Shown one piece after another: positions 55,444 through 63,200 of a DNA stretch of 64,000 bases. Under the pieces are notes generated by a model. The model saw only the letters and a program-made list of their open reading frames with translations, had not been told where the DNA came from and ran no database searches. The stretch comes from a virus, in the IMG/VR virus record IMGVR_UViG_3300023179_006727, positions 37,735-101,734 of that record. One strand, 5' to 3'. The first letter of the stretch is position 1; the number at the start of each line of letters is the position of its first letter. Both the position numbers and the translations under genes were made by a program.

Positions 55444-56246
55444 ATTTCCATTATGCAGTTCAAATATGTGATGTTGAAAATTCACAAAATTTGTCAAGAT
55501 TTTGTGGTAATGATCGTTCATTGTTGTCTAAAAAAAGTTTGGCATCGTTTTTTGAATCTGTAAAAAACTGTGCTGATAATGTCTCAAATTCTATTCATAC
55601 AATAAAAATATTTAATGATCGGTCAACACAAGAATTATTAGATTTTACAAATTATTTGATTAAAAAATATTCAAATGACCAAATTAAAGTAAGTATAGAA
55701 AATATCGTTCAGCCAGGCCTCGCTAACAGCATAAAACAATGCTATCTTTGGTTACAAGTTGTTGGGAAAGATTTAGTTTATCAAGTTCAAGATGATTATA
55801 TGTTTTTACCTGATGCTATTTTAGAAATGTATCAAATTTATGACCAAATGAAAAAAGAAATTAATTATGATATTATTGTAAGCCCATTTAATGATTATTG
55901 GTTATGGCTAGCTGTTTATCGTAATTCCGTGACACCTAGAACAGTTGTATGTGGATCTAACAGATATTGGATACAATATTATGATATGAGCTGCTCATTT
56001 ATGACTACACATAAACAATTTTCTCAGCATTGGGATTTATACCATGCATTCTTTGAATTAGTTGATAAAAAAGATCCAAAACTAGAAAGTCAGTCATTAA
56101 ATTATATGTTAACACAGCGTGGTGTGCTAGGTTTAATACCAATTAATAGTTTAGCTTTTCATATGCAAAGTGATTTAGAAAAAGATCCACATATTCCTTG
56201 GCAACCTATTTGGGACAATATTGATGTTACGATACCATCAACATGA
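55431..56246 (+). CDS. Glycosyltransferase-like protein (GT-A type)
   Basis: The 271-residue protein contains a Rossmann-like start and LVYQVQDDYMFLPDAILEMY, where QDDYMF resembles the D-x-D metal/nucleotide-sugar site of GT-A enzymes. The region around SPFNDYWLWLAVYRN and YWIQYYDMSCSFMTTHKQF may form the acceptor pocket. The family is not one I recognise with certainty. Its start overlaps the FkbM gene by 13 bases and its end overlaps the next methyltransferase. Confidence 0.62.
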   Translation: MSEINFHYAVQICDVENSQNLSRFCGNDRSLLSKKSLASFFESVKNCADNVSNSIHTIKIFNDRSTQELLDFTNYLIKKYSNDQIKVSIENIVQPGLANSIKQCYLWLQVVGKDLVYQVQDDYMFLPDAILEMYQIYDQMKKEINYDIIVSPFNDYWLWLAVYRNSVTPRTVVCGSNRYWIQYYDMSCSFMTTHKQFSQHWDLYHAFFELVDKKDPKLESQSLNYMLTQRGVLGLIPINSLAFHMQSDLEKDPHIPWQPIWDNIDVTIPST

Positions 56247-56760
56247 GTTTGTAATAGAAATAAAAGAAAAATATCCACTTTTTTTTAAAAAGCAAACAGT
56301 TTTAGAATTTGGAAGCCATGATATACATGGTACAGTAAGACCGTATTTCACTGATTGTGCTTATATTGGAGTTGATGTAGCAAATGGCAAAGGTGTCGAT
56401 GTAATCTCTATTGCACATGAATATAATCTACCCGATGAAACTTTTAATGTTGTTCTTAGTTTAGAAATGTTTGAACACGATCCATATTGGGATAAATCAT
56501 TTAAAAATATGATAAGATTATGTAAAAAAGGTGGTTTAGTACTATTTTCTTGTGCAACTACAGGTAGAGCAAAACATGGTACCCTATATTGTGATCCTCA
56601 TGCTAGTCCAAATACAGTTGATTTAGGATGGGAACATTATAAAAATCTAACTGAAAAAGATTTTATTGAAATTATTAATTTTGATGAATTGTTTTCAACC
56701 TATGATTTTTCAATTAATAGACATTCATTTGATTTAAACTTTTATGGCATAAAAAAATGA
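56224..56760 (+). CDS. SAM-dependent methyltransferase, class I
   Basis: I choose the ATG at 56224 over the TTG directly before it (178 residues). Motifs are TVLEFGSHDIHGTVRPYF for SAM binding, YIGVDVANGKGVDV, FNVVLSLEMFEHDPYWDKSF and KKGGLVLFSCATTGR, as in the Methyltransf_11 family. The start lies within the last 23 bases of the preceding gene and its end overlaps the next start by four bases. Substrate unknown. Confidence 0.8.
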   Translation: MLRYHQHEFVIEIKEKYPLFFKKQTVLEFGSHDIHGTVRPYFTDCAYIGVDVANGKGVDVISIAHEYNLPDETFNVVLSLEMFEHDPYWDKSFKNMIRLCKKGGLVLFSCATTGRAKHGTLYCDPHASPNTVDLGWEHYKNLTEKDFIEIINFDELFSTYDFSINRHSFDLNFYGIKK

Positions 56761-57491
56761 ACTTAACCTTGTATTGTAATAGTTTTAATGGAAAAAAACC
56801 ATTAAAATCACAATGCAACCAAAAAGTTTTAATGTGTGGCGCAGTAAACTTATCAAAAAGTATTAAAGATCAATGTATTAGCCAAAATTATCTACTAGAT
56901 GATACATCAGATAATATATCAAACTTGAATTACTTATTAGGTGATATCACAGGATTATATTGGATTTGGAAAAATACAAACGATGAATTCGTTGGTACCA
57001 ACCAATATAGAAGATTTTATGAAGATAGTGATCTGTATGAACATAAAAATTTACAAGAAAATACTCTATATGTTTCACACTTTGTTAAGTTTCCAATTAG
57101 TGTTTGGCAACAATATATATACTATCATGGTGAAATAGGTTTGAAATTATTAAATCGTGCGATTGAATTACAAAAAATTCCAATTTCTATGCCTATGAGT
57201 AATGAATTATATGCTAGAAATGAAATGTCAACATGTAATTCATTTTTTGCACATAGAACTATTTTTAATAAAGTTTGTGCTATTTTTATGGATATAATAT
57301 TAGAATTATATCATGGGTCAAAATATATTCTTGATTTTATTCAGTATAACTTACATGTAGAAAGAAATCCTAACGATAAAAGATTACTTGCTTTTTTAGG
57401 CGAACGTATTCTCAATATTATCTATTTTAATTGCAATTATTTCTTGGGTAATGTTAAAATAGTACCAATAAGGTATTATACACATGACTGA
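56757..57491 (+). CDS. DUF4422-type glycosyltransferase
   Basis: The 244-residue protein has the DUF4422 signature LNYLLGDITGLYWIWKNTND followed by FVGTNQYRRFYEDSD; E/D-x-TGLYW-WKN and VG..QYRRF recur in this family of putative capsular and O-antigen glycosyltransferases. The central MSNELYARNEMSTCNSFFAH and the C-terminal region fit the family's length. Overlaps on both sides show that it is translated together with its neighbours. The transferred sugar is not known. Confidence 0.83.
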   Translation: MNLTLYCNSFNGKKPLKSQCNQKVLMCGAVNLSKSIKDQCISQNYLLDDTSDNISNLNYLLGDITGLYWIWKNTNDEFVGTNQYRRFYEDSDLYEHKNLQENTLYVSHFVKFPISVWQQYIYYHGEIGLKLLNRAIELQKIPISMPMSNELYARNEMSTCNSFFAHRTIFNKVCAIFMDIILELYHGSKYILDFIQYNLHVERNPNDKRLLAFLGERILNIIYFNCNYFLGNVKIVPIRYYTHD

Positions 57492-58761
57492 TTTATTATT
57501 AGAACAAATTTCAAACTTTTATAAACCAAAGTATATTCAAAATTACGAAAATTTTGATGAAAAAAAAGATAGTGTGCTGTACTCAGGTCCATATTGGAAT
57601 CAACAAGAATTATATGCTATTTTAGAAACAGTATTAAAAGGTAATTGGATCGTAAGTGGAGAAAATGTAGAAAAATTTGAATACGAATTTTCAAAAAAAT
57701 TTAATGTAAAATATTCACGTATGGTTAATTCAGGTAGTTCTGCTAATCTTGTTATGATAACCGCACTAAAAAAACGATTTAGATGGCAAGAAAATGATGA
57801 AATAATTGTATCTCCTGTTGGTTTTCCTACTACTATAGCTCCTATTATACAAAATAGATTAATTCCACAATTTATTGATATTGAATTTAATACTCTTAAT
57901 TTTGATCTTAACCTTATTGAAGATAAAATTACTTCAAAAACAAAGGCAATTTTTGTTTCTCCTGTATTAGGAAATCCACCTGATTTAGAAAAATTAACTG
58001 AAATTTCTAAAAAACATAACTTAATTTTAATTGGTGATAATTGCGATAGTTTAGGTTCGAAAATTAATAATCGTTACATCCATGAGTATTATTATGCTTG
58101 GTCTTGTAGTTTTTATCCTGCTCATCATATTTCAACAGGTGAAGGTGGAATGGTATCATCTAATGACCAACATTTATCAGATTTAGTTAAAAGTATTAGT
58201 TGGTGGGGTAGAGATTGTTATTGTGTTGGAAGTAACAATACTTTACCTCAAGGTACTTGTGGTAAAAGGTTTGATTATTGGTTAGAAAATTATGATGGTA
58301 TTATTGATCACAAATATATTTATGGTAATATAGGTTATAATTTAAAACCATTAGATTTACAAGGATCAATTGGCTCTGTACAACTTACTAAATTTGATGA
58401 AATTAGTAATAAAAGAAAATTACATAAAGATATTATTGATCAAGCATTATTTAGTCATATTGATTTAGATAAAGTTGTAAATTTATCTAATGCAGATCCA
58501 TGTTGGTTTGGAGTACCTATACTTTGTAAAAATCAAGGACAAAAAGAACTCCTTGTCAGTTATTTTGAGGCTAATAGAATACAGACACGTAATTATTTTG
58601 GTGGTAATATACTTTTTCATCCTGCATATAAACATTTAGATGACTATAAAAAATACCCAAATGCAAATAAAACATTAGATTTAGTATTTTTTTTGGGGTG
58701 TTCACCAAGTTATAATCAAAAAGTATTAGATTATATAAAAAATGTCATACAATTATGGTAA
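57484..58761 (+). CDS. RfbH-like sugar 3-dehydratase (PLP and [2Fe-2S])
   Basis: The 425-residue protein belongs to the DegT/DnrJ/EryC1 fold. The PLP-binding lysine is replaced by histidine in CSFYPAHHISTGEGG (His215), the hallmark of the CDP-6-deoxy-xylo-4-hexulose 3-dehydratase (E1, RfbH). Cysteines 187, 245, 247 and 259 match the iron-sulfur set of E1: C187 to C245 keeps the spacing of 58 and C-x-C is kept, while the last loop is four residues longer than the one I recall for E1. It would make the 3-deoxy intermediate of 3,6-dideoxyhexoses. It overlaps the upstream gene by eight and the epimerase by seven bases. Confidence 0.9.
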   Translation: MTDLLLEQISNFYKPKYIQNYENFDEKKDSVLYSGPYWNQQELYAILETVLKGNWIVSGENVEKFEYEFSKKFNVKYSRMVNSGSSANLVMITALKKRFRWQENDEIIVSPVGFPTTIAPIIQNRLIPQFIDIEFNTLNFDLNLIEDKITSKTKAIFVSPVLGNPPDLEKLTEISKKHNLILIGDNCDSLGSKINNRYIHEYYYAWSCSFYPAHHISTGEGGMVSSNDQHLSDLVKSISWWGRDCYCVGSNNTLPQGTCGKRFDYWLENYDGIIDHKYIYGNIGYNLKPLDLQGSIGSVQLTKFDEISNKRKLHKDIIDQALFSHIDLDKVVNLSNADPCWFGVPILCKNQGQKELLVSYFEANRIQTRNYFGGNILFHPAYKHLDDYKKYPNANKTLDLVFFLGCSPSYNQKVLDYIKNVIQLW

Positions 58762-59591
58762 CTTTATTTGGACATGGGTTTATAGGGTCAAAGTATTCAT
58801 CATTATATCCTTGTATTATAAATCAACGTGATGATTTTGTTCCAAAAACTGATCAATTATTATATTTTATTAGTACTGTAGATAATTATAATGTTTTCAC
58901 TAATCCACATTTAGATATAAACACTAATCTTAATTTGCTTATTGAAACATTAGAACACTGTAAAAATAATAAAAACACTGTTTTTAATTTTGCTAGCTCA
59001 TGGTTTGTGTATGGGGAAGTAGCATCAAACGCCACAGAAGAAAGTTATTGTAATCCTAAAGGTTTTTATTCTATAACAAAAAGAACAGCAGAACAGTTAC
59101 TAATAAGTTATTGCCAAACATTTGATTTAAATTATAGAATTTTTAGATTTGCAAATGTTGTAGGTGCGGGAGATGTAAAAACATCATCTAAAAAAAATGC
59201 TTTAGGTTTTTTAGTTCGTAAATTAGTTTACAATGAAGATATTAATTTGTATGAAAATGGTAATTTTTATAGAGATTATGTACATGTTGAAGATGTGTGT
59301 CATGCAATAAACATGTTATTACAAACTGAAACAGATCAGATTATAAATATTGGAACAGGAAAACCCGTATTGTTTTCTGAAATAATTAGTTATGTAATTA
59401 AAAAAGTAGGGTCAAAAAGTAAAATTTTTAATATTGAACAACCACAATTTCATAAAGTTGTTCAAAATAAATCATTTTTTATGAATTGTGACAAATTGAT
59501 TAGCTATAATTTTAAATTTAAACATAACATATATTCAATATTAGATGAACTTATTGTAGAAGCGGAAAAAAATGAAAAAATATCACATTAG
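58755..59591 (+). CDS. NAD-dependent sugar epimerase/reductase (extended SDR)
   Basis: The 278-residue protein has a short Rossmann start (LFGHGFIGSKYS, matching GxxGxxG loosely), FNFASSWFVYGEVASNATEE, and YSITKRTAEQLL with the Tyr-x-x-x-Lys catalytic pair. FRFANVVGAG and DYVHVEDVCHAINMLLQTE are typical sugar-nucleotide epimerase/dehydratase motifs. Next to the RfbH-like gene it most likely reduces or epimerises the dideoxy intermediate, like RfbJ (CDP-abequose synthase) or a paratose-type enzyme. The exact product cannot be told. Confidence 0.86.
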   Translation: MVTLFGHGFIGSKYSSLYPCIINQRDDFVPKTDQLLYFISTVDNYNVFTNPHLDINTNLNLLIETLEHCKNNKNTVFNFASSWFVYGEVASNATEESYCNPKGFYSITKRTAEQLLISYCQTFDLNYRIFRFANVVGAGDVKTSSKKNALGFLVRKLVYNEDINLYENGNFYRDYVHVEDVCHAINMLLQTETDQIINIGTGKPVLFSEIISYVIKKVGSKSKIFNIEQPQFHKVVQNKSFFMNCDKLISYNFKFKHNIYSILDELIVEAEKNEKISH

Positions 59592-59784
59592 ATACAATAC
59601 GCAAAAGGGTGAGTCAGATTTTGCATGGCGTATTTTTGAAAATGGAACTGAATTTTTAGTTAAAAATATTAAAATTGAGGTGCCATGTTTTAATGAGTGT
59701 ACTATGGAAAATGGAGTTGAAAAACATAACATTGCTTGTTATGGTCGAATGATTATTATTGATAATAACGCTTTGATTATTTAA
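59572..59784 (+). CDS. Small conserved T4-like phage protein of unknown function
   Basis: The 70-residue protein has FAWRIFENGTEFLVKNIKIE, VPCFNECTMENGVEKHNIAC and YGRMIII. I recall close relatives in many marine T4-like phages, always annotated as hypothetical. It looks like a compact beta-rich domain. Its start overlaps the epimerase by 20 bases, but its wide distribution argues that its function is independent of the sugar genes. Confidence 0.75.
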   Translation: MKKYHIRYNTQKGESDFAWRIFENGTEFLVKNIKIEVPCFNECTMENGVEKHNIACYGRMIIIDNNALII

Positions 59785-59849
59785 TTAATTTTTAAATAAT
59801 AAATAATTATGCCTAAATATAATTATCTCAATCGGGATGGGAGCAATTA

Positions 59850-59874
59850 GGGAATCGTTAAGATTCCTTTTTTG
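59850..59874 (+). terminator. Intrinsic terminator closing the glycan island
   Basis: GGAATC and GATTCC pair around a five-base loop and are followed by six T. It ends the rightward glycan operon in front of the leftward zinc-finger gene. Confidence 0.88.
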
Positions 59875-59875
59875 T

Positions 59876-60226
59876 TTATATTGTTACTTCACTTATATCA
59901 ACAGTAGTATCGACTGTTAACTCATATTCATCATAATTTTTTTGTTTTAAATTTTGTAATCTTAAACGATTACAATTAGCACAGAGAGTAGTAAAATTAT
60001 TATTTACAATAACTAAATCTAATTGACACATGTGCTTTGCTATAAATCCACAAGATTCACATGATTTTCTTTTTTTCGGTCGTTTCCTGTATTTCTTACT
60101 ATCGCAACTACTGCAATACTTGCGCCATTTTGTAAATCCATTAACACTAGTCCCACTTTTTCTTGATGGTCTTAATTTACACCCTATACAAATAGGTCGT
60201 TTTAAACTTTTTGTTAACATTTTCAT
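59876..60226 (-). CDS. Zinc-finger protein with degenerate HNH-like fold
   Basis: The 116-residue basic protein has four CxxC pairs: CIGC, CSSC, CESC and CANC. The last two frame a segment KSCESCGFIAKHMCQLDLVI and TTLCANCNRLRLQN that looks like the zinc-holding frame of phage HNH endonucleases. The catalytic D-H of the usual QLDVDHIDGN motif is missing (QLDLVIVNN), and NCN stands where NCH is expected, so it is probably not an active nuclease. It may bind DNA or serve in regulation. It is the only leftward gene between 24 kb and the right edge, opposite to all its neighbours. Confidence 0.7.
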   Translation of the reverse strand: MKMLTKSLKRPICIGCKLRPSRKSGTSVNGFTKWRKYCSSCDSKKYRKRPKKRKSCESCGFIAKHMCQLDLVIVNNNFTTLCANCNRLRLQNLKQKNYDEYELTVDTTVDISEVTI

Positions 60227-60233
60227 ATTTATG
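60226..60233 (-). promoter_or_regulatory. Late-promoter-like box touching the zinc-finger gene start
   Basis: CATAAATA on the minus strand runs into the first base of the ATG at 60226. A second in-frame ATG six bases later might be the real start if this box is used. Confidence 0.35.
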
Positions 60234-60299
60234 TCTTCAATACCCTAAAAGACACAATAAAAAAATAAATATATTAATAGAATAATCATTGGAAAATAA

Positions 60300-63200
60300 A
60301 TGTCACAAGAAATTATTAATATTGGAGCTTTGCCTAATGATGGCACAGGTGATCCTGTAAGAGTTGCATTTCAGAAAATAAACAATAATTTTACGCAAGT
60401 ATTTGATGGAAATACTTTTAGTGAAGTATTTGGTCCTGAAGGTAGTGTGCAATTTAAAAAAGTCAACAGTTTTCAATCAATTGCAGTAAAAGGTAATATA
60501 ACATTAGTAACAGGATATCCATCACGTTTTTATACTACTAGTGATTATATCGATTATATTGAACAAACTGCTCCAACAAGTAACACAATATATGACACTA
60601 TTAGCGCAAATGGAAATTTTTATGGTGTTGGTCAAGGTGGAACAGTAGTTACAAGTTCTGATGGTGTAACATGGGGTAATGTGATTCAAGTTGGTGTACC
60701 TGATACTTTACGAAGTATTGCGTATGATTCTTCAAATACTTTATTTGTTACAGTGGGTGATAACGGTCGTATTTTAAGTAGCACTAATGGCGCAAATTGG
60801 ACATTACGCACTAGTGGTGTAACAGACCATTTACATGGTGTTACATATGCAGATGCTCTAGGTTTTGTCGTTGTCGGTGCTAATGGTACTGCATTATATA
60901 GTACAAATGCAACAACATGGAATGCAGCTAATTCTTCTGTTTCTGAAGATTTGTATGGTATAAGTTATAATGGTGTTATTTTTACCGCAGTTGGAGCAAA
61001 TGGTACAATTATAAGTAGTAACATTGTATCTACTTGGACTGATAGAACAATTTCTAATGTTAATACCGATTTTTATAGTGTTACTGTAGCAAATGTATTA
61101 GGTAATTTGACTTTTATTACAGTTGGTGAAAATGGAGCTGCGTATAAAAGTGCTGACGGTAACGCAGTAATTTGGACAGCATTAACAACTTCTACAACAA
61201 ATAATTTGGTTGACGTAGTAGTTGGGGCAAATGTTTTCTTAGCTACAGGTGCTAATAGTACAGTTTTAAGTTTACCATTTGGTAATACAATATGGAATAA
61301 TGTAAGCGTACCAAGTCGTATGATTGGTAGTGCAAACTTTTTATATGATGATCCAAATAGTAATATATTATTAAATTCTAATATTATACCACAAAGTAAT
61401 ACAAATATTCTGTTTGGTTCAAATACAAACAGAATAAACACAGCTTATTTTACAACATCAATTAGTAATATTTCAAATGTTTCTAATTTAACCGTATCTT
61501 CGTTAGCAACAATTACAAGTGTTAACATTGTTGGATTGTCTAATTTAGGAGACATTGGTAATGTAACAATACTTGGTGGCGATAATGGTTATTTTTTGCA
61601 AACTGACGGGGCAGGTGGTTTAACATGGGCACCTGCAGGTAATGGTGGAAATGGTGGAAATGGATCACCCGCAGGAGCAAATACTCAAGTACAATTTAAT
61701 GATGCAGGTAATTTTGGTGGTGATGCAGGTTTTACATATAATAAAATTACTAATGTTTTAACTGTTAATACAATTAATTCAACTACACAAACAGTAAGCA
61801 ACAATATTACAGCAACTTCTGCAAATATTACAGCTAATTTGATTGCAGGAAATACATCACTTGGTAACTTGGCAACAGCAAATTATATTAATGTTGCTTG
61901 GGATGTCAATGCAAATGTTGTAAATGCAAATTATTTGTATGGTGATGGTTCTAATATTACTAATATTTCTATTGCAGCAAATGCAAATTATAGTACATAT
62001 GCAGGTGAAGCATTTGATGTAGCAGGTGCTAATGTTAGTGGTGAAGTAGCGAATGCTAATTATAGTGCATATGCAGGTGAAGCATTTGATGTAGCAGGTG
62101 CTAATGTTAGTGGTGAAGTAGCGAATGCTAATTATTCAATGTATGTTAATGTTGCAAATTCAAATAGTAATATTAATTATAATCTTGTTTTTGTTGAAAG
62201 TACATCAAATAATCAATTAAAAATTGATGCAAATACACAAATACAATATGATCCATCAAGTGGAATATTGACTGCTAATAGAATTGATGCAACATATTTT
62301 ATTGGTAATGGTCATTTTTTAACAAATTTAACAGGTGCTAATGTATCAGGTGAAGTTCCTTATGCAAATATTGCAAATTCTGTAGCAGGTGCTAATGTAA
62401 GTGGTATAGTAGCAAATGCAAATTATAGTGCATATGCAGGTAATGCTTTTAGTGTGAATGGTGCAAATGTAGTTGGTAATGTTCCTGAAGCAAATTTTGC
62501 TTGGCATGTTGATGTTGAACCAACTACAAATAATTTTAGTTATCATGTGGTATTGGTTCAAAATCCTGGGGATAATCATCTTCAAATTGATGGAGATGAT
62601 CAATTACAATATAATCCTGATCAAGGAATATTAACTTCACAGCGTGTTGATGCACAATATTTTGTTGGAAATGGTCATTTTTTAAGTGCAATCGAAGGTT
62701 CTAATGTAACAGGTCAAGTTCCTTACGCAAATATTGCAAATTTTGTAGCAGGTAGTAATGTAAGTGGTATAGTAGCAAATGCGAATTTTGCTTTGAATTC
62801 AGCAAATGCAAATTATGCTAATTTTGCTAATGTTTCAAATTTAGCTAATTACACTGCAAATTCAAACAATTCTAATTTAGCAATTACAGTAAGCGGAAAT
62901 GCTCAACCAAATATAACAAGTGTTGGAAATTTAACTAATTTAGTTGTTGATGGTACAATAATATCAAATAATTTAACAATACTTGCTAATAGCACAATAA
63001 GTAATTTAAATGTTTTAAATTTATTATCTGTTGATAATGAATTAGTTCTTAATGTTAATTCTAACATTACCTCGTATGGCATTGTTTATTTTGATGACGC
63101 AACTGAAATAAATTTAGGTGAAGTAGACAAAATATCAATTTTAGGTGGCTCTAATGGCTATTATTTGAGAACTGATGGCAGTGGTAATTTATCTTGGGCT

